The position numbers and the translations under genes were made by a program. The notes beneath the pieces were generated by a model, which saw nothing but the letters and a program-made list of their open reading frames with translations, had not been told where the DNA came from and ran no database searches. Shown piece by piece: positions 38,887 to 48,088 of a stretch of DNA of 64,000 bases (the stretch's first letter is position 1; each line of letters begins with the position of its first letter). The stretch lies in assembly GCF_013404075.1 (NCBI RefSeq), contig NZ_JACBJQ010000026.1, positions 1 through 64,000 on the forward strand. The letters run 5' to 3'. The stretch comes from Mycolicibacterium vinylchloridicum (GTDB lineage Bacteria; Actinomycetota; Actinomycetes; Mycobacteriales; Mycobacteriaceae).

Positions 38887-38908
38887 GGCAGGGCACGGCG
38901 TGCCTGCC
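38887..38908 (+). promoter_or_regulatory. hairpin in the moxR1 leader
   Basis: GGCAGGGCAC and GTGCCTGCC pair with one bulged base around a tiny loop, 28 bases before the moxR1 ATG. The 118-base ripB-moxR1 gap also holds GGAGGA at 38925-38930, the moxR1 ribosome-binding site. The hairpin has no T-run, so a leader structure or operator is more likely than a terminator. Confidence 0.35.
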
Positions 38909-38935
38909 AAAACCAACAGCTCGTGGAGGAAGTCG

Positions 38936-40030
38936 ATGACGTCACCAGGTGGGTCGCCCGCAGGCCCCGCAGCCCAGTCCTTTTCGGCTGGCGGTAACGG
39001 TCTGGCCGGCGAGGTCCACACCCTGGAGCGGGCGATCTTCGAGGTCAAGCGCATCATCGTGGGTCAGGATCAGCTCGTCGAGCGCATCCTGGTCGGGCTG
39101 CTGGCCAAGGGGCACGTGCTACTCGAAGGTGTCCCCGGCGTCGCCAAGACGCTCGCGGTCGAGACCTTCGCCAAGGTGGTCGGCGGTACCTTCGCTCGCA
39201 TCCAGTTCACCCCCGACCTGGTGCCCACCGACATCATCGGTACCCGCATCTACCGGCAGGGCCGCGAGGAGTTCGACATCGAGCTCGGACCGGTCGTGGT
39301 GAACTTCCTGCTGGCCGACGAGATCAACCGCGCCCCGGCAAAGGTGCAGTCGGCATTGCTCGAAGTCATGGCCGAGCGCAAGATCTCCATCGGCGGCAAG
39401 ACCTATGAGCTGCCCAAGCCGTTCCTGGTGATGGCAACCCAGAACCCGATCGAGAACGAGGGCGTCTACCCGCTGCCGGAAGCCCAGCGCGACCGCTTCC
39501 TGTTCAAGATCAACGTCGACTACCCCTCGCCCGAGGAAGAGCGCGAGATCATCTACCGGATGGGTGTCACCCCGCCGGAGCCCAAACAGATCCTCGAAAC
39601 CGGCGACCTGCTTCGGCTGCAGAACGTGGCCGCCAACAACTTCGTCCACCACGCGTTGGTCGACTACGTGGTCCGGGTCGTCACCGCGACCCGCCGGCCC
39701 GAGCAGTTCGGGCTCGGCGACGTCAAGGCGTGGGTGGCGTTCGGCGCCTCGCCGCGTGCGTCGCTGGGCATCATCGCCGCCGCCCGCGCCCTGGCGCTGG
39801 TGCGCGGCCGCGACTACGTGATCCCGCAGGACGTCATCGACGTAATCCCCGACGTGCTGCGCCACCGCCTGGTGCTGACCTACGACGCGCTCGCCGATGA
39901 CATCAAGGCCGAGACGGTGATCAGCCGGATCCTGCAGACCGTCGCGCTGCCTCAGGTCAATGCCGTTCCCCAACAAGGGCATTCGGTGCCGCCGGTGGTT
40001 CCCGCCGGGGCGGGTGCCAACGGTCGGTGA
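38936..40030 (+). CDS. moxR1: MoxR family AAA+ ATPase
   Basis: A 364-residue AAA+ protein with Walker A GVPGVAKT, Walker B LLADEINRAPAK and the sensor block QNPIENEGVYPLPEAQRDRF. MoxR proteins act as chaperones for partner complexes, usually DUF58 and VWA proteins, which follow here. The N-terminal 20 residues are Gly/Ala-rich and variable. The ATG at 38936 has a strong GGAGGA site. It overlaps the DUF58 gene by four bases. Confidence 0.95.
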   Translation: MTSPGGSPAGPAAQSFSAGGNGLAGEVHTLERAIFEVKRIIVGQDQLVERILVGLLAKGHVLLEGVPGVAKTLAVETFAKVVGGTFARIQFTPDLVPTDIIGTRIYRQGREEFDIELGPVVVNFLLADEINRAPAKVQSALLEVMAERKISIGGKTYELPKPFLVMATQNPIENEGVYPLPEAQRDRFLFKINVDYPSPEEEREIIYRMGVTPPEPKQILETGDLLRLQNVAANNFVHHALVDYVVRVVTATRRPEQFGLGDVKAWVAFGASPRASLGIIAAARALALVRGRDYVIPQDVIDVIPDVLRHRLVLTYDALADDIKAETVISRILQTVALPQVNAVPQQGHSVPPVVPAGAGANGR

Positions 40031-40971
40031 GTGACTCGCAGACCATCCACCCGCCGTCTTTTCAGCGCGGTGAGATCGGTGACGCCAAGCTCTCGGCGGC
40101 GCTGCGCACCCTCGAGCTGACGGTCCGGCGCAAGCTCGACGGAGTCCTGCACGGTGACCACCTCGGCCTGATCCCCGGCCCGGGTTCCGAACCGGGGGAG
40201 TCGCGGCTCTACCAGCCCGGTGACGACGTGCGCCGGATGGACTGGTCGGTGACCGCCCGTACCACCCACCCGCATGTGCGGCAGATGATCGCCGACCGCG
40301 AACTGGAGACCTGGCTGGTGGTCGACATGTCGGCGAGCCTGGACTTCGGCACCACCGGGTGTGAGAAGCGCGACCTGGCCGTCGCCGCGTCCGCGGCGAT
40401 CACCTATCTCAACAGCGGCGGCGGCAACCGGATCGGCGCGATCATCGCCAACGGCGACACGATCACCCGGGTGCCGGCCCTGTCCGGCCGGATGCATGAG
40501 CAGACGCTGCTGCGGACCATTGCCACCATGCCGAAGGCGCCCGCAGGCGTGCGCGGTGACCTGGCCGCCGCCATCGACGCGTTGCGCCGGCCCGAACGGC
40601 GCCGCGGCATGGCGGTGGTGATCAGCGACTTCCTCGGCCCGATCAACTGGATGCGGCCGCTGCGTGCGATCGCTGCCCGCCACGAAGTGCTGGGCATCGA
40701 GGTGCTCGACCCGCGCGACGTCGAACTGCCGCCGGTCGGCGACGTGATCCTGCAGGACACCGAGTCCGGCGCCACCCGGGAGTTCACCATCGACGAGCAG
40801 CTCCGCGACGACTTCGCCCGCGCCGCGGCGGTGCACCGCGACGAGGTGGCGCGCACCCTGCGTCGCTGCGGCGCTCCGCTGATGACCCTGCGGACCGACC
40901 GTGACTGGATCGCCGACATCGTGCGGTTCGTCGCGTCCCGTCGCCGCGGCGCACTGGCGGGTAGCCAATGA
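40027..40971 (+). CDS. DUF58 domain protein (Rv1480-like)
   Basis: A 314-residue protein with the DUF58 signature YQPGDDVRRMDWSVTARTTHPHVRQMIADREL and a degenerate VWA-like domain (VVDMSASLDFG). It has no membrane helix. Family members partner with MoxR ATPases. The GTG start overlaps the moxR1 stop, and the end overlaps the VWA gene by four bases. Confidence 0.93.
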   Translation: MSDSQTIHPPSFQRGEIGDAKLSAALRTLELTVRRKLDGVLHGDHLGLIPGPGSEPGESRLYQPGDDVRRMDWSVTARTTHPHVRQMIADRELETWLVVDMSASLDFGTTGCEKRDLAVAASAAITYLNSGGGNRIGAIIANGDTITRVPALSGRMHEQTLLRTIATMPKAPAGVRGDLAAAIDALRRPERRRGMAVVISDFLGPINWMRPLRAIAARHEVLGIEVLDPRDVELPPVGDVILQDTESGATREFTIDEQLRDDFARAAAVHRDEVARTLRRCGAPLMTLRTDRDWIADIVRFVASRRRGALAGSQ

Positions 40972-41975
40972 CATTGCCGTTGCTCGGGCCGATGACACTG
41001 TCCGGCTTCGAACACCCGTGGTTCTTCCTTTTCCTGCTCGTCATCGCCGGTCTGGTCGGGCTCTACGTCATCGTTCAGTACGCCCGGCAGAAGCGGGTCC
41101 TGCGGTTCGCCAACATGGAGCTGCTGGAAAGCGTTGCGCCCAAACGGCCTACGCGCTGGCGGCACCTCTCGGCCATCCTGTTGATCGCCTCGCTGATCCT
41201 TCTGACCATCGCGATGGCCGGCCCGACTCACGACGTGCGTATTCCGCGCAATCGCGCCGTGGTGATGCTGACCATCGACGTCTCGCAGTCGATGCGCGCC
41301 ACCGACGTCGAGCCCAGCCGGCTGGCGGCCGCACAGGAGGCTGCCAAGCAGTTCGCCGACCAGCTGACCCCCGGCATCAACCTGGGTCTGATCGCCTATG
41401 CGGGCACCGCCACCGTCCTGGTGTCGCCGACCACCAACCGCGAGGCCACCAAGCAGGCGATCGACAAGCTGCAACTGGCGGACCGCACCGCCACCGGCGA
41501 GGCCATCTTCACCTCGCTGCAGGCCATCGCGACCGTGGGCGCCGTCATCGGCGGCGGTGACACCCCGCCGCCGGCCCGCATCGTGCTGATGTCCGACGGC
41601 AAGGAAACCGTGCCCTCGAACCCGGACAACCCGAAGGGCGCGTTCACCGCCGCCCGCACCGCCAAGGATCAGGGCGTGCCGATCTCCACGGTGTCGTTCG
41701 GCACCCCGTACGGCTACGTCGAGATCAATGACCAGCGCCAGCCGGTTCCGGTCGACGACGAGATGCTCAAGAAGATCGCGGATCTCTCCGGCGGCAATGC
41801 CTACACCGCATCGAGTCTGCAGCAGCTCAAGGAGGTCTTCACCTCACTGCAGGACCAGATCGGCTACGAGACCATCAAGGGCGAGGCCAGCACCGGCTGG
41901 CTGCGGCTGGGCGCGCTGGTGCTCGCTCTCGCCGCGCTCGCCGCACTGCTGGTCAACCGGCGCCTGCCGGGTTGA
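40968..41975 (+). CDS. VWA-domain membrane protein (Rv1481-like)
   Basis: A 335-residue protein with two helices near the N-terminus (WFFLFLLVIAGLVGLYVIV and AILLIASLILLTIAMAGP), a von Willebrand A domain with the metal site TIDVSQSM, and a final C-terminal helix. This is the BatA-like layout. With MoxR1 and DUF58 it probably forms a chaperone complex at the membrane linked to cell-wall enzymes; the exact target is unknown. Confidence 0.93.
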   Translation: MTLPLLGPMTLSGFEHPWFFLFLLVIAGLVGLYVIVQYARQKRVLRFANMELLESVAPKRPTRWRHLSAILLIASLILLTIAMAGPTHDVRIPRNRAVVMLTIDVSQSMRATDVEPSRLAAAQEAAKQFADQLTPGINLGLIAYAGTATVLVSPTTNREATKQAIDKLQLADRTATGEAIFTSLQAIATVGAVIGGGDTPPPARIVLMSDGKETVPSNPDNPKGAFTAARTAKDQGVPISTVSFGTPYGYVEINDQRQPVPVDDEMLKKIADLSGGNAYTASSLQQLKEVFTSLQDQIGYETIKGEASTGWLRLGALVLALAALAALLVNRRLPG

Positions 41976-42015
41976 TGCCCCTCGTGTCGATTTCGGTGCC
42001 ACCGACGACAGACAG

Positions 42016-42028
42016 TAAGTTGACCGAC
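42016..42028 (+). promoter_or_regulatory. fabG1-inhA promoter -10 region
   Basis: TAAGTT at 42016-42021 ends seven bases before the ATG at 42029. It aligns with the M. tuberculosis fabG1 -10 (TAGGTT before the GTG), including the T at position -8 where resistance mutations occur. A leaderless fabG1 mRNA is predicted. Confidence 0.55.
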
Positions 42029-42793
42029 ATGACCGATACCGATACCGCTGAATCGGCCGGCGTCGCCGCGGCCGGAAAACCCGAGTTCGTCTCCCGTTCG
42101 GTGCTGGTCACCGGTGGAAACCGGGGTATCGGCCTGGCGATCGCGCGCCGACTGGCCGCCGACGGTCACAAGGTCGCCGTCACTCACCGCGGGTCCGGTG
42201 CACCCGAGGGATTGTTCGGTGTCGTGTGTGATGTCACCGACAGCGCAGCCGTCGACCGGGCCTTCACCGAGGTCGAGGAGCATCAGGGTCCGGTCGAGGT
42301 GCTGGTGTCCAACGCCGGCATCTCCCAGGACGCGTTCATGATCCGGATGACGGAGGAGCGTTTCGAGGCGGTCATCAACGCCAACCTGACCGGGGCGTTC
42401 CGGGTGGCACAGCGGGCGTCGCGCAGCATGCAGCGCAAGCGGTTCGGCCGGATCATCTTCATCGGCTCGGTCTCGGGCATGTGGGGCATCGGCAACCAGT
42501 CCAACTACGCGGCCGCCAAGGCCGGCCTGATCGGGATGGCCCGTTCGATCTCTCGGGAGATGTCCAAGGCCGGCGTCACCGCCAACGTCGTCGCGCCCGG
42601 CTATATCGACACCGAGATGACCCGCGCGCTCGACGAGCGGATCCAAGAGGGCGCACTGGAATTCATCCCGGCCAAGCGGGTCGGGACGGCCGAGGAGGTC
42701 GCGGGGGCGGTCAGTTTCCTGGCGTCGGAGGATGCCGGCTACATCGCCGGCGCGGTGATCCCGGTCGACGGCGGCATGGGTATGGGGCACTAG
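42029..42793 (+). CDS. fabG1: 3-oxoacyl-ACP reductase FabG1 (MabA)
   Basis: NADPH-dependent reductase of the FAS-II cycle that elongates mycolic acid precursors. The 254 residues start at the ATG at 42029. It shows TGGNRGIGLAIARRL for cofactor binding, NAG at VSNAGIS, and the catalytic Ser/Tyr/Lys in GSVSGMWGIGNQSNYAAAKAG. It is followed by inhA 16 bases later, the standard mycobacterial operon. Confidence 0.97.
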   Translation: MTDTDTAESAGVAAAGKPEFVSRSVLVTGGNRGIGLAIARRLAADGHKVAVTHRGSGAPEGLFGVVCDVTDSAAVDRAFTEVEEHQGPVEVLVSNAGISQDAFMIRMTEERFEAVINANLTGAFRVAQRASRSMQRKRFGRIIFIGSVSGMWGIGNQSNYAAAKAGLIGMARSISREMSKAGVTANVVAPGYIDTEMTRALDERIQEGALEFIPAKRVGTAEEVAGAVSFLASEDAGYIAGAVIPVDGGMGMGH

Positions 42794-42809
42794 GAAAGGG
42801 ACATTCACT

Positions 42810-43616
42810 GTGACACTTCTTCAAGGCAAGCGGATTCTCGTCACGGGGATCATCACCGACTCGTCGATCGCGTTCTACATCGCCAAGGTCGCCCAGGAAG
42901 CCGGTGCCGAGCTGGTGCTCACCGGCTTCGACCGGATGAAGCTGATCCGCCGGATCGCCGACCGGCTGCCCAACCCGGCGCCGCTGATCGAGCTCGACGT
43001 GCAGAACGAAGAGCACCTGTCGACGCTGGCCGACCGCGTCACCGCCGAGATCGGTGAGGGCAACAAGCTCGACGGCGTGGTGCACTCCATCGGCTTCATG
43101 CCGCAGACCGGCATGGGCATAAACCCGTTCTTCGACGCGCCCTACGAGGACGTTTCCAAGGGCATTCACATCTCTGCGTACTCCTACGCCTCGCTGGCCA
43201 AAGCCGTGCTGCCGGTGATGAACCCCGGCGGCGGCATCGTCGGCATGGACTTCGACCCCACCCGGGCGATGCCGGCCTACAACTGGATGACGGTCGCCAA
43301 GAGTGCGCTGGAATCGGTCAACCGATTCGTCGCCCGCGAAGCCGGCAAGGTCGGTGTGCGGTCGAATCTCGTTGCAGCAGGACCGATCCGGACCCTGGCG
43401 ATGAGTGCGATCGTCGGCGGCGCGCTGGGTGAAGAAGCCGGCGCACAGATGAAGCTGCTCGAAGAGGGCTGGGATCAGCGTGCGCCGCTGGGCTGGAACA
43501 TGAAGGATCCGACGCCGGTTGCCAAGACGGTGTGCGCCCTGCTGTCGGACTGGCTGCCGGCCACCACCGGAACCATCATCTTCGCCGACGGCGGCGCCAG
43601 CACCCAGCTGCTCTAG
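42810..43616 (+). CDS. inhA: enoyl-ACP reductase InhA
   Basis: NADH-dependent enoyl reductase of FAS-II and the target of isoniazid-NAD adducts. It has 268 residues, one fewer than in M. tuberculosis because of a shorter N-terminus. The NADH-site Ser in VVHSIGFMPQTGMGINPF (Ser94 by M. tuberculosis numbering) is wild type. The catalytic Tyr and Lys are in PAYNWMTVAKSALES. The GTG start follows GGAAAGGGA. Confidence 0.98.
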   Translation: MTLLQGKRILVTGIITDSSIAFYIAKVAQEAGAELVLTGFDRMKLIRRIADRLPNPAPLIELDVQNEEHLSTLADRVTAEIGEGNKLDGVVHSIGFMPQTGMGINPFFDAPYEDVSKGIHISAYSYASLAKAVLPVMNPGGGIVGMDFDPTRAMPAYNWMTVAKSALESVNRFVAREAGKVGVRSNLVAAGPIRTLAMSAIVGGALGEEAGAQMKLLEEGWDQRAPLGWNMKDPTPVAKTVCALLSDWLPATTGTIIFADGGASTQLL

Positions 43617-43617
43617 A

Positions 43618-44676
43618 GTGCCCCCGTTTGACGCGCTGTTGCTGCTCTCGTTCGGTGGCCCGGAGGGCCCCGAACAGGTGATGCCGTTCCTGGAGAACGT
43701 CACTCGGGGCCGGGGGATACCGCCCGAGCGGCTGGCCGCCGTCGCCGAGCACTACCTGCATTTCGGCGGGGTATCTCCGATCAACGGCATCAACCGCGCC
43801 CTGATCGACGAGATACGCGCCGAACTCGCCGAGCGTGGCGACGAACTGCCGGTGTACTTCGGCAACCGCAACTGGCATCCCTTCGTCGAAGACACCGTTG
43901 CGGCAATGACGTCCGACGGCGTGCGGCGTGCGGCGGTGTTCACCACCTCGGCGTGGGGCGGCTATTCGGGCTGCGCCCAGTATCAGGAGGACATCGTCCG
44001 CGCCCGCGCCGCCGTGGGCGCCGGGGCCCCGGATCTGGTGAAGCTGCGGCAGTTCTTCGACCATCCGCTGCTGGTGGAGATGTTCACCGATGCCATCGCC
44101 GAGGCTGTCGCGACACTGCCGCAATCTCTGCGCGCCGATGCCCGATTGGTGTTCACCGCCCATTCGATCCCGCTGCGCGCCGCGAACCGGTGCGGGCCGG
44201 ATCTGTATGCCCGCCAAGTCCGTTACGCTGCCGGGCTGGTGGCCACCGCGGCCGGTTACGCCGACTATGACGTGGTGTGGCAGTCCCGCTCGGGACCGCC
44301 ACAGGTGCCGTGGCTGGAACCCGATGTCGCCGATCATCTCTCGGTGCTGGGCGCATCCGGCGTCAAGGCGGTTGTGGTGTGCCCGGTCGGATTCGTCGCC
44401 GACCACATCGAGGTGGTGTGGGACCTGGACAACGAACTTGCCCAGCAGGCCGGTGAACTCGGGATCGCGCTGGCCAGGGCTTCGACTCCCAATGCGCAAC
44501 GTCGCTTCGCTCAGCTGGTACTCGATCTCGTCGACGAGGTACGCGACGGTCGCGAGCCGGTGAGAGTGGTTGGCGCCGAGCCGGTTCCGGGCTACGGTGC
44601 CAGCGTCGACGGCCGGTTCTGCACACCCGGCTGTGAGCCGGAACTCAGTGCCAGGCCGAGTGCAGGATCGCGGTGA
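43618..44676 (+). CDS. hemZ: ferrochelatase (coproporphyrin-type)
   Basis: Inserts iron into the porphyrin late in heme synthesis; actinobacterial enzymes use coproporphyrin III. The 352-residue protein begins at the GTG at 43618, one base after the inhA stop. It has LLSFGGPEGPEQV, VFTAHSIPLR with the catalytic His and VCPVGFVADHIEVVWDLD. Cysteines in SGCAQYQ and in FCTPGC near the end fit a [2Fe-2S] site. The 3' end overlaps the next gene by 32 bases. Also called hemH or cpfC. Confidence 0.95.
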   Translation: MPPFDALLLLSFGGPEGPEQVMPFLENVTRGRGIPPERLAAVAEHYLHFGGVSPINGINRALIDEIRAELAERGDELPVYFGNRNWHPFVEDTVAAMTSDGVRRAAVFTTSAWGGYSGCAQYQEDIVRARAAVGAGAPDLVKLRQFFDHPLLVEMFTDAIAEAVATLPQSLRADARLVFTAHSIPLRAANRCGPDLYARQVRYAAGLVATAAGYADYDVVWQSRSGPPQVPWLEPDVADHLSVLGASGVKAVVVCPVGFVADHIEVVWDLDNELAQQAGELGIALARASTPNAQRRFAQLVLDLVDEVRDGREPVRVVGAEPVPGYGASVDGRFCTPGCEPELSARPSAGSR

Positions 44677-45505
44677 CCGCGGCGATGCGCGCCGAGCGCA
44701 CGATCGATGCCAGCGGCCGCAGTGCGTCGTTGGCGATCTGAGCTTCCGACGCGCTCTGGGTGCCGATCGGCATCAGTCCCGAGCTGACCGAGATGATCGC
44801 GTCGACGTGTGCGGCGTTCTCCAATACGCGAAGTGCGCGCGCCGGAGCATGATCGGGGGCGCGGTGGTGTCTGCCGGATTCCAGCACCTGCTCGACGAGC
44901 CCGCGCGGGTCGTCGACACCCCCCGCGGCGCCGAGCTGCAGAGCGCCAAGGGCATCGGCGGCCGACCGCACGGCCGATCGCAGGTTGTACTCCGCCTCGC
45001 CGAGGTCGAGGTGGTCGACCACCGGGATGGCGGGCAAGGAGTACACCGTCCAGGACAGCGCGCACAGCTCGGGCATCCGGTCGCCGTCCGGCAACTCGTC
45101 ATCGGTGTCGTCGTACTCGAAATCGGGGACCAGGCCGATGGTGTCGCCGGCTGGGCTGGTCACGATGATCGCCTCGCCGGACGCCAGTGCGTCGCGCTGG
45201 AACTGGGTGCCGGCCGCCAACCCCCGGACGTCGCCGGGAACAGGAAGGACGACGCTGATCGCGGGGGGCCGGGCGTCCATCGAGCGGCCTGCGACGGTCC
45301 GCAACGTCTGCAGCAACGACACCGCACCGGCGTCGTCGACGTCCGGCCAGGGCAGTCCGGTATGGCCGGCCGCGACCGAATCGTAGGCGGTCACCGAATG
45401 CGTTGGTGCCCAAGCTGATAACGCGTCGAGGACGTCGTCGGGCGCAGCCTGGCCCGCGAGCCAGGCGTTGGCCCACACGGATAGCGAAACACTCGGGCAC
45501 CACAT
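44645..45505 (-). CDS. conserved hypothetical protein (Rv1486c-like)
   Basis: A 286-residue soluble protein without a motif I can name. It has SVWANAWLAGQAAPDDVLDAL at the start, a beta-rich middle with an acidic DFEYDDTDDELPDGD stretch, and a helical C-terminus. The length and position match Rv1486c (288 residues). The ATG at 45503-45505 diverges from nfeD. Function is unknown. Confidence 0.85.
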   Translation of the reverse strand: MWCPSVSLSVWANAWLAGQAAPDDVLDALSAWAPTHSVTAYDSVAAGHTGLPWPDVDDAGAVSLLQTLRTVAGRSMDARPPAISVVLPVPGDVRGLAAGTQFQRDALASGEAIIVTSPAGDTIGLVPDFEYDDTDDELPDGDRMPELCALSWTVYSLPAIPVVDHLDLGEAEYNLRSAVRSAADALGALQLGAAGGVDDPRGLVEQVLESGRHHRAPDHAPARALRVLENAAHVDAIISVSSGLMPIGTQSASEAQIANDALRPLASIVRSARIAAVTAILHSAWH

Positions 45506-45571
45506 GATGCTCGCAGTGTAGTGGGTGGACCTTGAACCGGCTTTCTGCCAACCTGTCGTGCCCGGCCGCGA

Positions 45572-45583
45572 TATCCTGACCTC
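45572..45583 (+). promoter_or_regulatory. -10 element for leaderless nfeD mRNA
   Basis: TATCCT at 45572-45577 is a -10 match ending six bases before the ATG at 45584. No ribosome-binding site is present. Confidence 0.45.
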
Positions 45584-46018
45584 ATGCCCGCGGCACTGAT
45601 CTGGCTCGTGTTTGCCCTAGGTCTTGCCGGTGCCGAGGCCCTCACGGGCGACATGTTCCTGCTGATGCTGGCCGGCGGCGCGCTGGCCGCCGGTGGTTCG
45701 AGCTGGCTCCTGGACTGGCCGGTGTGGGCCGACGGCGCGGTGTTCCTGGTGGTTTCGGTGCTGCTTCTGCTGCTGGTCCGCCCCGCGCTGCGCCGGAAAC
45801 TCACCGCGGGCAAGGGGCTGCCAGAACCGGTCAAGGCGCTGGAAGGCAAGAGCGCGCTGGTGCTCGACCGGGTGGCGCAGCATGAAGGCCAGGTGAAACT
45901 GGACGGTGAAGTCTGGACGGCCCGCCCCTACAACGACAACGATGTCTACGAGCCGGGCGACCACGTCACCGTCATGCACATCGACGGTGCCACCGCGGTC
46001 GTCTGGAAGAACGGGTAA
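45584..46018 (+). CDS. NfeD-family membrane protein
   Basis: A 144-residue protein with two or three N-terminal helices and a C-terminal OB-fold domain (GKSALVLDRVAQHEGQVKLDGEVW, GDHVTVMHIDG). Short NfeD proteins pair with SPFH/stomatin-type proteins, and an SPFH gene starts 12 bases downstream. The M. tuberculosis counterpart is Rv1487. The pair probably organises membrane microdomains or proteolysis. Confidence 0.93.
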   Translation: MPAALIWLVFALGLAGAEALTGDMFLLMLAGGALAAGGSSWLLDWPVWADGAVFLVVSVLLLLLVRPALRRKLTAGKGLPEPVKALEGKSALVLDRVAQHEGQVKLDGEVWTARPYNDNDVYEPGDHVTVMHIDGATAVVWKNG

Positions 46019-46030
46019 GGAGAACCCTTC

Positions 46031-47239
46031 ATGGACGGTGCCATAGCCGGTCTGGTCTTGCTCGCGGTGCTGGTGATCTTCGCCATCATCGTCGTCGCCA
46101 AGTCCATCGCGCTGATCCCGCAGGCCGAGGCCGCCGTGATCGAGCGGCTCGGACGCTATAGCAAGACCGTGTCGGGTCAGCTCACGCTGCTGGTTCCGTT
46201 CGTGGACAAGGTCCGCGCGCGGGTGGACCTGCGCGAGCGGGTGGTGTCGTTCCCGCCGCAACCGGTGATCACCGAGGACAACCTGACCGTCAACATCGAC
46301 ACGGTGGTGTACTTCCAGGTCACCAACCCGCAGGCGGCGGTCTACCAGATCAGCAACTACATCGTCGGTGTGGAGCAGCTGACCACCACCACGCTGCGCA
46401 ACGTCGTCGGCGGCATGACCCTCGAGCAGACGCTGACCAGCCGCGACCAGATCAACGGGCAGCTGCGCGGCGTTCTCGACGAGGCCACCGGGCGCTGGGG
46501 TCTGCGGGTTGCCCGCGTGGAGCTGCGCAGCATCGACCCGCCGCCGTCCATTCAGGATTCGATGGAGAAGCAGATGCGCGCCGACCGCGAGAAGCGCGCC
46601 ATGATCCTCACCGCAGAGGGCAGCCGGGAGGCCTCGATCAAGCAGGCCGAAGGCCAGAAACAGGCCCAGATCCTGGCCGCCGAGGGCGCCAAACAGGCCG
46701 CGATCCTGGCCGCCGAGGCTGACCGGCAGTCCCGGATACTGCGCGCTCAGGGCGAGCGGGCCGCGTCCTACCTGCAGGCGCAGGGCCAGGCCAAGGCCAT
46801 CGAGAAGACGTTCGCCGCCATCAAGGCGGGCCGGCCGACCCCGGAGATGCTGGCCTACCAATACCTGCAGACGCTGCCTCAGATGGCCAAGGGCGAGGCC
46901 AACAAGGTGTGGCTGGTGCCCAGCGACTTCGGTTCGGCGCTGCAGGGATTCACCAAGATGCTCGGCGCGCCCGGCGAGGACGGGGTGTTCCGCTACACGC
47001 CGTCCCCGGTCGAGCCCGACCTGCCCAGGGCCGAGGACGACTCCGACGAGGTCGCCGATTGGTTCGACACCAAGACCGACCCCGCGATCGCGCAGGCGGT
47101 GGCCAAGGCCGAGGCCGAGGCGCGCAATACGGTGCCCGCGGTAGGCGCGGCCCCGGTGCCCTCGTATCCGCCGCTGTCCGAGCAGCAGGCTCCACCGGCC
47201 GACCCGCAGTACGCTCCGCGGCACGGCAACGAGCAGTAG
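46031..47239 (+). CDS. SPFH/stomatin-family membrane protein (Rv1488-like)
   Basis: A 402-residue protein with an N-terminal helix (AGLVLLAVLVIFAIIVVAKSIALIP), the SPFH domain including VIERLGRYSKTVSGQL and VDLRERVVSFPPQPVITEDN, then an Ala/Glu/Gln-rich helical repeat (AEGQKQAQILAAEG) that drives oligomer rings. The tail is Pro/Ala-rich and acidic. A good AAGGAGA site precedes the ATG. It is translated with nfeD. Confidence 0.94.
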   Translation: MDGAIAGLVLLAVLVIFAIIVVAKSIALIPQAEAAVIERLGRYSKTVSGQLTLLVPFVDKVRARVDLRERVVSFPPQPVITEDNLTVNIDTVVYFQVTNPQAAVYQISNYIVGVEQLTTTTLRNVVGGMTLEQTLTSRDQINGQLRGVLDEATGRWGLRVARVELRSIDPPPSIQDSMEKQMRADREKRAMILTAEGSREASIKQAEGQKQAQILAAEGAKQAAILAAEADRQSRILRAQGERAASYLQAQGQAKAIEKTFAAIKAGRPTPEMLAYQYLQTLPQMAKGEANKVWLVPSDFGSALQGFTKMLGAPGEDGVFRYTPSPVEPDLPRAEDDSDEVADWFDTKTDPAIAQAVAKAEAEARNTVPAVGAAPVPSYPPLSEQQAPPADPQYAPRHGNEQ

Positions 47240-47243
47240 TGAC

Positions 47244-47966
47244 CTATCCGCTCTTGGTCGCGACGCCGTCGCCGGCTCGGCGGTGAGTCCGCACCTCGTG
47301 GGCCAGCCCGGCGATGCCGACTGCCGCGGTACACGCCGACACCAGCACCAGTAGCGGGCTGATATTGCCGGTCAGCGCATCTCCGAGGAACACCACGGCG
47401 GTGGTGCCGGGAATCAGCCCGGCCAGCGTCGCCCACAGGTACGGCAGCACCCGCACCGCCGAGGCCCCCACGGCGTAGTTGAGCACCGAGAACGGGACGG
47501 CGGGGATCATCCGCAGCGAGAACACCGCGGGCCAGCCGCGGGCGCTCAAGCGCGCGTCCACCGACGCAAGAGCGGGATGGCTCACCAGCTTGCTGAGCTG
47601 CCAGCCCAGCGCCCGCACCAACAGCAACGCGATGAGCGCGCTCACGGTGCTGGCGACCACGGCGATCACCACACCCAGGCCGGGGCCGAACAACAGCCCC
47701 GCCGCCAGGGTGAAGGCGGTGCGCGGAAACGGGAAAACGGTGACGAGGATGTGCGCGCCGAGGAAGGCCAGGGGGAACCACGCCCCGAGCGATGTCGCCC
47801 AGTCCCGCAGCTGCACGGCCGTCGGCAGCGGCACCAGCAGCACGATTGCGACGAGAATCACACCGGCGACAGCGGTTCCGACGATGCGTGTCCGGGATAC
47901 CTGGCGTGCCGTGGCGACCACCGCTGAGCTGACGCTGCGCAGCGTGTTGCGGGTCTTCGACGTCAC
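47244..47966 (-). CDS. TVP38/TMEM64 (DedA-like) membrane protein (Rv1491c-like)
   Basis: A 240-residue polytopic protein with the VTT-domain blocks VFPFPRTAFTLAAGLLFGPGLG and FSLRMIPAVPFSVLNYAVGAS. Such proteins are linked to lipid scrambling or flipping. The start is the GTG at 47966; a TTG at 47975 would add three residues. The stop lies four bases from that of the SPFH gene. Confidence 0.9.
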   Translation of the reverse strand: MTSKTRNTLRSVSSAVVATARQVSRTRIVGTAVAGVILVAIVLLVPLPTAVQLRDWATSLGAWFPLAFLGAHILVTVFPFPRTAFTLAAGLLFGPGLGVVIAVVASTVSALIALLLVRALGWQLSKLVSHPALASVDARLSARGWPAVFSLRMIPAVPFSVLNYAVGASAVRVLPYLWATLAGLIPGTTAVVFLGDALTGNISPLLVLVSACTAAVGIAGLAHEVRTHRRAGDGVATKSG

Positions 47967-48088
47967 GTTTACCAAGATTACGGGCCTGCCTACTCGGCGG
48001 CGTGACGCGTGAGTCCATCATTTAGCCTGATGGTCTGATGGCGTTCCCGGGGAGGGGCTGCCACGAGCTGCGACAACAGGAGTTGCCG

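Noticed and set aside
48038..48088. ATG at 48038 as the mutA start
   Set aside because: The GTG at 48089 has AGGAG at ideal spacing and gives a length close to the family; the extra 17 residues look non-coding.
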